Part shown: positions 50,615-59,824 of the stretch, piece by piece
Numbering within the stretch: the stretch's first letter is position 1
Layout of the letters: each line of letters opens with the position of its first letter
Source: Mesorhizobium terrae
GTDB lineage: Bacteria > Pseudomonadota > Alphaproteobacteria > Rhizobiales > Rhizobiaceae
DNA: 64,000 nucleotides
Direction of reading: 5' to 3'
Assembly: GCF_008727715.1 (NCBI RefSeq)
Contig: NZ_CP044218.1
Coordinates: 1-64,000, forward strand
Translations under genes and position numbers: made by a program
The notes under the pieces: model-generated
Told to the model about the DNA's origin: nothing
What the model saw: only the letters and a program-made list of their open reading frames with translations
Database searches by the model: none

Positions 50615-51553
50615 TCAGCTAATTAAAATTTCTATTTTCTTACCAAGAATAACCAAAGATTCTTTCAGAGGCCTAGACACCGGGTATCTCTTTAAAAGAT
50701 GTTCCCCGATTTTTTCCGCTAAACGATCCGCAGCCAACTGAAGATCTCTGGACGCCTCTGATTCAGCCCCCACTTCACGGAAAGCATCATCCGTTGTATA
50801 AAAACGATCGACGATCAGTTTACGCAACACATTCTGCGCAGACGAAACAGATACGTCACCTCTTTCCACTGCCCTTGCAATTTTTGGCAGCTGACGTGGA
50901 CCCACAGTGCTTCGTTCCACTTGCGACCTAAACTTGTCGATCAACGCACTAGAAAGCCTCTCCCCCTCCTCAACTGTGACTATGTCTCGTTTAACAATAG
51001 CTTCCACAGCTCGAGTTGATTCAAGCACATGATCCACCGTTAGAATTTGTTCGGATCGGGGTTTGTTCAATTCCTCCATGAGTTCGGATTGCAGGTCTTC
51101 CGGCAAGCCAAGGATACGGCGATATCTCCGCACCTCCCCCCTCGTAATGGAGGCTGCAGATGCCAAAGCGTCTTCTGTCGGCTTACTACTATACCGTCGC
51201 TCCAGCTCATTCTCTAGCTGCTGTAGTTTTTGTGCTGTGGGAAGAGGATCCCAGTCTCGTCTAGTTTTATGTATCGCGAACATCATCATGATGTTCTGGA
51301 GCTTGTCTGGCTTGGGTTGAACAATCGCCGGGACTTGAGACAACCCAAGCTTCGATGCGCAACGCCACCGCCTCTCACCGTCAAGGATGGTATAGTTTTT
51401 TCCATCCGCAAAGACAGTCAGAGGAACAAGTATGCCCTGCCTTTTAATACTGTCTTCCAGAGCCAGAAGCTCATCCTCACGGAATATTATTCTCGGATTC
51501 TCTTCATTAGGATGAATCTTATGCGGCTCAATTAGCGCAATATTTTCAGCCAT
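50615..51553 (-). CDS. ParB/Srx-fold protein, orphan
   Basis: The 312-residue protein has a ParB N-terminal domain (about 7-80) with the CTP-binding box GERRW at 59-63, a second box-like segment HKTRRDWDPLPTA (95-107), and a helix-turn-helix region (about 126-160: LASAASITRGEVRRYRRILGLPEDL). The C-terminal 150 residues are helical and charged. Classical ParB works with ParA on plasmids or chromosomes, and no parA is near. It lies between the methyltransferase (8 bases) and the unknown gene (10 bases), so it probably belongs to a DNA-targeting module. Direct nuclease activity has been reported for some ParB-fold proteins but cannot be read here. Confidence 0.8.
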   Translation of the reverse strand: MAENIALIEPHKIHPNEENPRIIFREDELLALEDSIKRQGILVPLTVFADGKNYTILDGERRWRCASKLGLSQVPAIVQPKPDKLQNIMMMFAIHKTRRDWDPLPTAQKLQQLENELERRYSSKPTEDALASAASITRGEVRRYRRILGLPEDLQSELMEELNKPRSEQILTVDHVLESTRAVEAIVKRDIVTVEEGERLSSALIDKFRSQVERSTVGPRQLPKIARAVERGDVSVSSAQNVLRKLIVDRFYTTDDAFREVGAESEASRDLQLAADRLAEKIGEHLLKRYPVSRPLKESLVILGKKIEILIS

Positions 51554-51561
51554 TGATTTGC

Positions 51562-52371
51562 CTATGCAAAAAACGCAATTTCTTTAACCTCTCTCCGGAA
51601 TTTTGAACTCGAAGCCAAGGTGGACTTCCGAACAATCTCCTTTGATTCAAATCCGGCATATAGGTTCCGCAACGCGTCGTGACTTGCATTTGTTATGAGA
51701 ACACGAACACCTCGGTTTGCAAGCCTCTCACACATTGAAGCCAACCGAACCTGGTCATCCCAGCTAAATATCTTTTCATTGTATTCAATAAAACCATTGT
51801 TGCTATGCGTTGTAACATAGGGCGGATCCAAAAATACAAAATCATTTTTTTTTGCTATCTTCTCAACGGCACTGTAATCCGCACAAGCTAATTTGATCGA
51901 CGAGCTAGACAGAGCGCATGAGCAGCCGAATAAATTCTCCTTTTCGAAGACCTTGGAATTTTTTGGTGCACCATATGGAACATTGAACTCCCCCTTTAGG
52001 TTCACCCTGTACAAGCCGTTCCAACAAGTTTTATTCAGATAAATAAACTCAGCCGCTCTCTTATATAGGCCGTTAGAACGTTTAGATCGAATCGAATAAT
52101 AAACCTCTCGATCAACGCGCATGCGGCTCAAATGTCGCGAAACCAATTCTGGATTATCGCGAACAGCCAAGTAAGTATTAATTAAGTCTTTGTTCGCATC
52201 GGCCAAGTATGCGTCAGTCGGCGCCAGATGAAAAAAAAGGGAAGCCGACCCTAAAAAAGGTTCTATATACGTTCCAAATGATTTCGGAATAAGCCCCTCT
52301 AGGGCGGGAAGGAGTTTCCGTTTCGACCCAGCCCACTTCAAAAAGGGCTCGGGCTTTATGCCATTCTCCAC
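51562..52371 (-). CDS. DNA adenine methyltransferase, Dam/D12 class
   Basis: The 269-residue enzyme should transfer a methyl group from SAM to N6 of adenine in a short DNA site. It has motif X FLKWAGSK at 10-17, motif I in YIEPFLGSASLFF (about 35-47), the Dam-like recognition segment KGEFNVPYG (126-134) and the catalytic motif IV DPPY at 182-185. The recognition segment is close to that of GATC-specific Dam, but the site is not proven. The first codon is GTG with only a weak ribosome site. It heads the AT-rich cassette. The cell's usual adenine methyltransferase in this order is CcrM, which is not in the window. Confidence 0.87.
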   Translation of the reverse strand: MENGIKPEPFLKWAGSKRKLLPALEGLIPKSFGTYIEPFLGSASLFFHLAPTDAYLADANKDLINTYLAVRDNPELVSRHLSRMRVDREVYYSIRSKRSNGLYKRAAEFIYLNKTCWNGLYRVNLKGEFNVPYGAPKNSKVFEKENLFGCSCALSSSSIKLACADYSAVEKIAKKNDFVFLDPPYVTTHSNNGFIEYNEKIFSWDDQVRLASMCERLANRGVRVLITNASHDALRNLYAGFESKEIVRKSTLASSSKFRREVKEIAFFA

Positions 52372-52765
52372 GATCGTCCAACCCCTGAAGCAGTAGAGAC
52401 GACCTGTAAACTAAATGAACCGCTTACTCCACCCTGACGGGCTATTGCTTGAAAGGTATCCCCAATTCCATTTCGAAAGCACAGCCACAAGCTAATGCGG
52501 CGGCGCCGTATTATTTGGGCGCGATGATAGCACCGTCTTCCCCACTGGGGGATGTGCTGGACCGAACAACCCAACCGCACCCGGCCTCTCGTAAACTCGG
52601 GGCGTTCGTCGCTTGAAAAGCCAAGCAATTGGCTTTTCATCCGCTGACGCGGACCGCGTCTCACCCCCTCATAGACAAACCCCAGCCCCTGCGTTCTACC
52701 ATGCAGCCGCTGGCGCGCATCGCGTGAGTCGGGCGCGGGCGGCGGGTTCAATCTTGGGGAAGAGC
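52372..52765. other. Non-coding stretch at the right edge of the AT-rich cassette
   Basis: I see no gene here. The composition rises from mixed to high GC from left to right. Bases 52615-52624 and 52629-52638 form a perfect 10-pair stem (GAAAAGCCAA/TTGGCTTTTC, loop GCAA), able to act as a terminator on either strand, yet no gene ends at it. It may be a relic of the locus before the cassette arrived. The promoter of the cassette should lie between 52372 and about 52450. The ribosome site of the next plus-strand gene is at the right end. Confidence 0.5.
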
Positions 52766-53182
52766 ATGCGCATTCGGTCGATGATCATGGGGGCGGCGGC
52801 ACTGGTGGCGGTCGGGGCATTTTCTGCGCGCGCGCAGGCCGAAGGGTTTGAAAACATCGTCCTGTCGGCCAGCGAGGGCGCCGAGGAGACCCAGACGACA
52901 TTTACGCCCGACACGGCGAAGATTTTCCTCTCCGCCGACATGACCGACGACGTGGCTTCGGGGTCAAAACTCACCGTGAGCTGGATCGCGGTCGATTCCG
53001 GCGGCGCGGCGCCGGCGAACTACAAGATCGACGAAGTCAGCTTCGAGATCGGCGCGCTGGAAAACCACGTCGATTCCGCCATGACCAAGCCGAACGCCGG
53101 CTGGCCGGTCGGCACCTATCAGGTGCAGATCTCCGTCGACGGCACGCTGAAGCAGACCGTGGATTTTTCCGTGAAGAAATAG
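52766..53182 (+). CDS. Exported protein of 138 residues, unknown function
   Basis: The product has a signal peptide (MRIRSMIMGAAALVAVGAFSA, cleavage near AQA-EG). The mature part of about 113 residues reads as a beta-rich domain: TFTPDTAKIFLSADM, then SKLTVSWIAVDSGG, SFEIGALENHVDSAM and GTYQVQISVDGTLKQ. This pattern resembles small immunoglobulin-like or copper-resistance-type periplasmic domains, but I do not recognise a family. A GGGGAAG site precedes the ATG; in-frame extension upstream runs into the intergenic hairpin. It is monocistronic and convergent with lepA. Confidence 0.75.
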   Translation: MRIRSMIMGAAALVAVGAFSARAQAEGFENIVLSASEGAEETQTTFTPDTAKIFLSADMTDDVASGSKLTVSWIAVDSGGAAPANYKIDEVSFEIGALENHVDSAMTKPNAGWPVGTYQVQISVDGTLKQTVDFSVKK

Positions 53183-53258
53183 TGGGGCGGGCGGTAGGCG
53201 CGCCTTGTTCCAAGAATGGAAAGTAAGGCGTCGCGGTCCGTCATCGACCGGTGCCCCA

Positions 53259-53350
53259 GGGTGGGACCCGCTGCCTCCGGCAGTTCCCACCCGGACTTGC
53301 ACTCGCATCGATCCACCGGATCGATTTCCCTGCGACTGACCTGCGGTCAG
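53259..53350. terminator. Three successive hairpins between convergent genes
   Basis: First stem: 53259-53266 with 53285-53292 (eight pairs), enclosing an inner five-pair stem 53271-53275 with 53279-53283. Second: 53307-53314 with 53318-53325 (eight pairs, three-base loop). Third: 53336-53341 with 53345-53350 (six pairs). They fill the gap between the exported-protein gene and the lepA stop and probably serve as transcript ends for both. None has a T-run. Confidence 0.5.
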
Positions 53351-53360
53351 ACCGCCGTCG

Positions 53361-55169
<1,809 letters not shown>

Positions 55170-55312
55170 GGCGCGGCCTTTATCAGGGGCCGGATGCGCG
55201 GGCAAGCGGCGGCGTTCCAAGGGAATCCGCACGACCGTTAAATCTTTACGGGTTCCGTTAGCGGGGAGTTTGAAGACTGCGTGCTATCTGCCGCCCAGAT
55301 CGTCGCTGGGAT

Positions 55313-56356
55313 ATGTCCATGCTGAAGTCCTTCAAGCACTTCCTGAAATCCGAGAATGGCTCCTATACGCCGCTGTTCGCCATCTCCATGGTGCCGCTGT
55401 TTGCGGTGCTGGGCGTGTCGGCCGACTACACGTCGGGCGTGCAGACGCGCTCCAACATGCAGAACGCGCTGGACGCGGCAACGCTGGCCATAACCACGCT
55501 GCCCATCGACTCAACGCTGGCGCAAAGGCAGGACAAGCTGCAGGCCTTCTACGCGGCCAACGGCGCCGACGGCACCGCGACGCTCAACAGCTTCACGGTC
55601 GACAATATCGGCACCGCCAAGGTCGATACCTCGGCCAGCTACAGCATGCCGACCAACTTCATGCGCGTCGCCGCGATCAACAACGTCACCATCAACGTCA
55701 ATTCGTCGGCAACCAAGCCGCCGGCGCTGGTGCAGGCAACCTTCAACGTCACCAAGGTGTCGGGCTGGTGGGACAAAACCGTGTCGCTGTTCGGCACGCC
55801 CTATGGCAGCACCAACCCTCCCCTGATGCTGATGAAGATCACCTATACCTACAACAAGGGCGGCGACCCGAAGGGTTACGGCACAACCACCATCTCGGTG
55901 CCGAACCTCAACGGCGTCTTCCAGGCGGTGCAGACGCAGACCTGCACGACCACCAGTACGACGAACAACCCTCCCGCCGGCGCCATCATCAACGGCAACA
56001 AGATGACGACCTGCTCGATCACGCTGGACACAACCGGCGGCAAGGGCGCGGCCATCGACGTCACCAAGATGGATACATTGTTCCTTCAGATGGACGTCCC
56101 CCAGGGCAATCCGACGAAGGTCAGAAGCGATGACCCGACGACGTCGAACCGGCTCTATATCGACGGTGTCGAAGTGGCCACCGGCACGAAAGTCAACATC
56201 TTCAACGCCGTGCCGTGCGGCCAGACCAGCCAGCAGGCCTGGGAGGACGGCGGCAGCCCGGTACCGGCGCCGATCGTCAACGCCGACTTCTTCTACTCCG
56301 TCACTGGCAAATGCGCCTTCTCGCAGCGCCCGTCCGGAACGACGCTGACACAATAG
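55313..56356 (+). CDS. TadE/TadG-like pilus assembly or secreted protein
   Basis: The 347-residue protein begins with a short basic stretch and a single hydrophobic helix (about 16-36: GSYTPLFAISMVPLFAVLGV), followed by the Tad-type segment SADYTSGVQTRSNMQNALDAATLA. This is the typical N-terminus of TadE/TadG-like proteins linked to Flp pili. The rest is Thr/Asn/Ser-rich, beta-like, with four cysteines in the last 160 residues. No other tad or cpa gene is nearby, so it is an orphan. A second ATG two codons on is an equal start candidate. A strong terminator follows. Confidence 0.75.
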   Translation: MSMLKSFKHFLKSENGSYTPLFAISMVPLFAVLGVSADYTSGVQTRSNMQNALDAATLAITTLPIDSTLAQRQDKLQAFYAANGADGTATLNSFTVDNIGTAKVDTSASYSMPTNFMRVAAINNVTINVNSSATKPPALVQATFNVTKVSGWWDKTVSLFGTPYGSTNPPLMLMKITYTYNKGGDPKGYGTTTISVPNLNGVFQAVQTQTCTTTSTTNNPPAGAIINGNKMTTCSITLDTTGGKGAAIDVTKMDTLFLQMDVPQGNPTKVRSDDPTTSNRLYIDGVEVATGTKVNIFNAVPCGQTSQQAWEDGGSPVPAPIVNADFFYSVTGKCAFSQRPSGTTLTQ

Positions 56357-56391
56357 TTCCACCGGAACCTCCAGTTCCCTCTCGTCTGCTC

Positions 56392-56429
56392 AACCCGCCC
56401 GGACCCTGTCCTCGGCGGGTTCTTTTTTT
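56392..56429 (+). terminator. Intrinsic terminator after the Tad-like gene
   Basis: Bases 56392-56399 pair with 56414-56421 (AACCCGCC/GGCGGGTT, eight pairs), followed by C and seven T residues at 56423-56429. It begins 36 bases after the stop codon. Confidence 0.9.
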
Positions 56430-56542
56430 GCCGCGCGACAGGGTGCTCGATCACGAAGCGGTGATCGGCGTAACGAAGTGCCGCGCCCCGGCGAAACCCC
56501 CGATGTGACCGGCCAGGACCGGTCCGAGACGGGAGAGCGGCG

Positions 56543-57259
56543 ATGAACGCAAGCGGATCAAGGCGCGGCATGGGAACCGGGGCACAACGCCTCGCCATCA
56601 GCATTGCCCTCGCCCTCGCGGCCACCGGCGCAGCGACGGCTAGGCCGCTCACCGTGGTGGAATTGTTCACCAGCCAGGGCTGCTCTTCGTGTCCGCCCGC
56701 CAACGCCAATCTGATCAAGCTGAAGGACCGGCCGAGCGTGCTGGCACTCTCCTTCAACGTCACTTACTGGGACTATCTCGGCTGGAAGGACACGTTCGGC
56801 AGGCCGGAATTCACAGAGAGGCAGGTCAGCTACGAGCCGGGCCTCGGCCGCAGCGGCCCGTTCACGCCGCAGATGGTGGTCAACGGCCACACCGATACGA
56901 TCGGCAATCAGCTTTCCGAAATCGAGACGCTGATCAGCCGTGACAAGCCCGTCGCCGGTCCAGCACTTTCGCTCGCCGGCGGTAGTGCTGCCATCGGAGC
57001 CGGCACCGCGCCGGCCGGCGGGGCGGATGTCTGGCTGGTCCATTACCGGCCGGGTGTCGTCGAGGTGCCGGTCGGGCGCGGCGAAAACAGCGGCCACACG
57101 CTGCCGCACGCCAATGTCGTGCGCGCTCTGACCCGGCTGGGAAGCTGGACGGGAGCGGCCACCACCCTGCCGCTGCCGGCGGCCAAGAGCGGTCTTGCCA
57201 CCGCCGTTCTGGTGCAGGCGCCGCATGGCGGCCCGATCCTCGCCGCCGCCACCGAGTAG
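56543..57259 (+). CDS. Exported DUF1223 thioredoxin-fold protein
   Basis: The 238-residue product has a signal peptide (about 15-33, IALALAATGAATA) and a DUF1223 domain. The start of the mature part, VVELFTSQGCSSCPPANANL, places a CSSC redox pair at the head of a thioredoxin-like fold. Further family wording is NVTYWDYLGWKDTFGRPEFTERQ split around the first helix. The role is unknown; a periplasmic disulfide or oxidative-stress function is plausible from the CxxC. GGGAG lies eight bases before the ATG. Two hairpins follow the gene. Confidence 0.85.
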   Translation: MNASGSRRGMGTGAQRLAISIALALAATGAATARPLTVVELFTSQGCSSCPPANANLIKLKDRPSVLALSFNVTYWDYLGWKDTFGRPEFTERQVSYEPGLGRSGPFTPQMVVNGHTDTIGNQLSEIETLISRDKPVAGPALSLAGGSAAIGAGTAPAGGADVWLVHYRPGVVEVPVGRGENSGHTLPHANVVRALTRLGSWTGAATTLPLPAAKSGLATAVLVQAPHGGPILAAATE

Positions 57260-57268
57260 CCGAACGCC

Positions 57269-57321
57269 GGCCCGCCGAGCGGCGGGCCTTGTCCAGGAAT
57301 TGCCGGGCCGTGGCCCGGCAA
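57269..57321 (+). terminator. Paired hairpins after the DUF1223 gene
   Basis: First stem: 57269-57276 with 57281-57288 (GGCCCGCC/GGCGGGCC, GAGC loop), starting nine bases after the stop codon and followed by TT. Second stem: 57300-57308 with 57313-57321 (nine pairs, four-base loop). The second lies in the leader of the next gene. Confidence 0.65.
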
Positions 57322-57366
57322 AACAGGCGCCGTCAGATGCGCCGCCCAACCTCGAAGGAGCAGAAC

Positions 57367-57654
57367 ATGATCCGTCTTTCCACCATCAGCCTGCCGGCCC
57401 TGGCGCTTGCCTTTGCGGCGACCGCGTTCAGTGCCATCGGCGCCAGCGCGATGGACACCATGAAGCCCGCCGACAAGATGGCGGCCAGCAAGATGATGGC
57501 CGACTGCAAGAAAAAGGCCGGCATGGAAAAGGATTCCATGATGAAGAAAAAGGCGATGAAGGCATGCAAGGACGCGGGTGCCATGAAATCCGAGGGCGCG
57601 ATGAAACCCGACGCCATGAAGCCTGCCGACAAGATGAAGCCGAAGACGCAGTAA
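57367..57654 (+). CDS. Exported Met/Lys-rich small protein
   Basis: The 95-residue product has a signal peptide (LPALALAFAATAFSAIGASA) and a mature part of about 67 residues in which roughly 13 are Met and 18 are Lys. The unit MKPADKM occurs twice, with related AMKP and AMK units between, and there are two cysteines (ADCKKK, KACKDA). This low-complexity pattern fits a periplasmic metal-binding or oxidant-scavenging peptide. AAGGAG sits just before the ATG. It is followed by exported MsrA, which may be its repair enzyme. The function is inferred. Confidence 0.75.
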   Translation: MIRLSTISLPALALAFAATAFSAIGASAMDTMKPADKMAASKMMADCKKKAGMEKDSMMKKKAMKACKDAGAMKSEGAMKPDAMKPADKMKPKTQ

Positions 57655-57663
57655 ATTTCGGAG

Positions 57664-57770
57664 CCCCTCACCCGGCCTCTCCGGTCAGAAGAGGCGGCCA
57701 GCGTCGGCGCCAAACCCTTTTCCCCCGCGGGGAGAAGGGTGCGTAGCACGGGAGCCGGCCCGATGAGGGG
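57664..57770. repeat. Large intergenic palindromic element
   Basis: The ends CCCCTCACCCGGCC (57664) and GGCCCGATGAGGGG (ending 57770) are imperfect inverted repeats. Inside, 57714-57725 pair with 57729-57740 (12 pairs with one T/G pair, three-base loop), and this core matches the palindrome at 42023-42049. It has the look of a dispersed rhizobial intergenic repeat. Confidence 0.6.
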
Positions 57771-57881
57771 GAGGCCGTCCCCAATCCGCCGCCGGACAAC
57801 AGCACGGGATCGTGAGAGCCGTTCGAGACCAGCCATCGTATAGTGCCGGAAACGCCGCCGGCGCCATGAAGGAGCCAAGCC

Positions 57882-58622
57882 ATGCCCAGACACCGCAATT
57901 CTTCGCGCAAGCCGTGGAAAGTGTTTGCCACCGGCACCGCCGCCAGCCTCGTTGTCGCGGCGGCGGCGCTGACCTTCCTGCAGGCGCCGTCGCGCGCGGC
58001 CGAGGAGGCGGTAAAAATCCCGCCACCGGCGCTCGACGAGAAATCGGCCCCCGGCACGGAAAAAGCCGTCTTCGCCGGCGGCTGTTTCTGGGGCGTGCAA
58101 GGCGTGTTCCAGCACGTCAAGGGCGTCACCGGCGCCGTCTCGGGTTATGCCGGCGGCACCAAGGATACCGCCGAATATGAGACGGTCGGCTCCGGCGACA
58201 CCGGTCACGCCGAATCCGTCGAGGTCACTTACGACCCGTCCAAGATCACCTATGGCAAGCTCCTGCAGATCTATTTCTCGGTCGCCCACGACCCGACCCA
58301 GCTCAACTACCAGGGGCCGGACTACGGCACGCAGTACCGCTCCACTGTCTTTGCAACCAATGCCGAGCAGAAGAAGATCGCCGAGGGTTACATCGCGCAG
58401 CTCGAAGCCACGAAGGCGTTCCCGAACAAGATCGTGACGACGCTGGAGACCGGTAAGGCGTTCTACCCCGCCGAGGACTACCATCAGGACTTCCTCGCCC
58501 GGAACCCGACCTATCCCTACATCGTCTACAATGACCTGCCGAAGATCGAGAACCTGAAGACGATGTTCCCGGACCTTTACGCCGACAAGCCGGTGCTGGT
58601 CATGGCCAGCCCGAAGAGTTGA
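57882..58622 (+). CDS. msrA: Exported peptide-methionine (S)-S-oxide reductase MsrA
   Basis: MsrA reduces the S-form of methionine sulfoxide in proteins. The 246-residue protein has an N-terminal basic stretch and hydrophobic helix (about 15-33) that should export or anchor it, and the catalytic motif GGCFWG with Cys68. Conserved substrate-pocket wording follows: SGYAGG, GHAESVEV, YGTQYRS and EDYHQDF. Cys68 is the only cysteine, so it lacks a resolving cysteine and should need an external reductant. It follows the Met-rich gene and the palindromic element. Confidence 0.93.
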   Translation: MPRHRNSSRKPWKVFATGTAASLVVAAAALTFLQAPSRAAEEAVKIPPPALDEKSAPGTEKAVFAGGCFWGVQGVFQHVKGVTGAVSGYAGGTKDTAEYETVGSGDTGHAESVEVTYDPSKITYGKLLQIYFSVAHDPTQLNYQGPDYGTQYRSTVFATNAEQKKIAEGYIAQLEATKAFPNKIVTTLETGKAFYPAEDYHQDFLARNPTYPYIVYNDLPKIENLKTMFPDLYADKPVLVMASPKS

Positions 58623-58760
58623 GGGTTGGTTCGCATGCCCGGTCGCCCCGTGTGATGGCAAGATCTTCGAGGCTTGGGTCCGTCATTCCCGACGGTCGTC
58701 GCTAAATCGCATCGCCTCATGCCAGCGCCACGCCATTTGCAGCCCGGCATCATCGGTTTC

Positions 58761-59765
58761 TCAGTCGTAGGTCAGGTCCGTCGCCTTCCCGGCGAACACC
58801 CGGTAGGCGTAGAACGAATAGAAGATGATGATCGGCAAGACGATGATGGCGCCGACCAGGATGACCACCAGGCTTTCCGGCGCCGAGGCCGCCTGCCAGA
58901 TGGTCAGCTTGTCCGGCACCACATAGGGATAGAACGACCAGGCGAGACCGGCGAAACCGAGCGTGAAGATCGCTGCCAGCGTCAGGAACGGCAACAGCGA
59001 GTGGCGGTCGCCCTCCTTTGGCAGGTGGAAGGTCTGCCGCCACAGCCAGATGAACAGCAGCGCCGACAGGATCGGCAGCGGCGACAGATAGAGCATCTCC
59101 GGGAAGACGAACCACTTGGCGAAGATGCGCGGGCTGGCGAGCGGGGTGGCCAGCGATATCGCGGCCATGCCGAGCACCGTCAGCACCAGGGCGGAACGCA
59201 GCCAGCGCACCGCCCGTGTCTGAAGGTCGCCCTCGGTCTTGTAGATCAACCAGGCGGCGCCCATCGCGGCGTAAGCGGCGGCAAGGCAGAGCGCCACCAG
59301 CACGCCGAAGGCCGTCGCCGCCAGCCCGCTCTGCAGGCCGAGCACATAGACGCCCAGCATATAGCCCTGCGCCAGCGAGGCGATCAGCGAACCGGCGAAG
59401 AACAAGCGGTTCCAGCGCTGCTTCTTGCCCGACGGCACCTTGGCGCGGAAGTCGAAGGCGACGCCGCGCAGGATGAGCCCGATCAACAGCACGAAGACCG
59501 GCAGATAGAGCGCGGTGAGGATGACGCCATGCGCCATCGGGAAGGCGACGAGCAGCAAGCCGACCGCCAGCACCAGCCATGTCTCGTTGGCATCCCAGAA
59601 CGGGCCGATGGCGGCGATCATCGTATCCTTGTCCTTGTCGCCGGCCAGCGAGAACAGGATGCCGATGCCGAGGTCGAAACCGTCGAGCACGACATAGACC
59701 AGGATGGCCAGGCCCATCAAGCCGGCAAAGATCAAGGGCAGAAGAGTTGGCCAGTCGAGGGTCAT
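58761..59765 (-). CDS. cydB: Cytochrome bd-type (CIO) ubiquinol oxidase subunit II
   Basis: CydB/CioB is the second core subunit of the bd quinol oxidase in the inner membrane. The 334-residue protein has about eight or nine membrane helices and the family opening DGFDLGIG with WDANETWLV after it. It is the last gene of the cyd cluster, separated from cydA by an unknown basic protein. No cydX-like small gene was found after it, and no cydDC is in the window. Confidence 0.95.
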   Translation of the reverse strand: MTLDWPTLLPLIFAGLMGLAILVYVVLDGFDLGIGILFSLAGDKDKDTMIAAIGPFWDANETWLVLAVGLLLVAFPMAHGVILTALYLPVFVLLIGLILRGVAFDFRAKVPSGKKQRWNRLFFAGSLIASLAQGYMLGVYVLGLQSGLAATAFGVLVALCLAAAYAAMGAAWLIYKTEGDLQTRAVRWLRSALVLTVLGMAAISLATPLASPRIFAKWFVFPEMLYLSPLPILSALLFIWLWRQTFHLPKEGDRHSLLPFLTLAAIFTLGFAGLAWSFYPYVVPDKLTIWQAASAPESLVVILVGAIIVLPIIIFYSFYAYRVFAGKATDLTYD

Positions 59766-59824
59766 GACGCTGCGTTCCTTTCCCGATGCCGTGCCCGCGG
59801 CAACAATCCGATTTCAGACGCCGG

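Larger units (their letters stand above)
49792..52371 (-). other. AT-rich three-gene cassette, probable acquired island
   Basis: This segment holds three minus-strand genes in a row (methyltransferase, ParB-like, unknown) with gaps of 8 and 10 bases. Its base composition differs sharply from its surroundings: the 60 bases at 51841-51900 contain 22 G or C, while the 60 bases at 47341-47400 contain 45. Runs of A or T and codons such as ATA, TTA and AGA are frequent only here. No integrase, transposase, tRNA or clear flanking repeat was found, so the mode of arrival is unknown. Confidence 0.75.

Noticed and set aside
52356..52751. Minus-strand frame of 131 codons upstream of the methyltransferase
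   Set aside because: It crosses the intergenic hairpin, overlaps the methyltransferase start and the signal-peptide region of the opposite gene, and shows no domain.
49621..52765. Prophage or transposon around the AT-rich cassette
   Set aside because: No integrase, transposase, terminal inverted repeat, tRNA target or phage structural gene is visible within or beside it.
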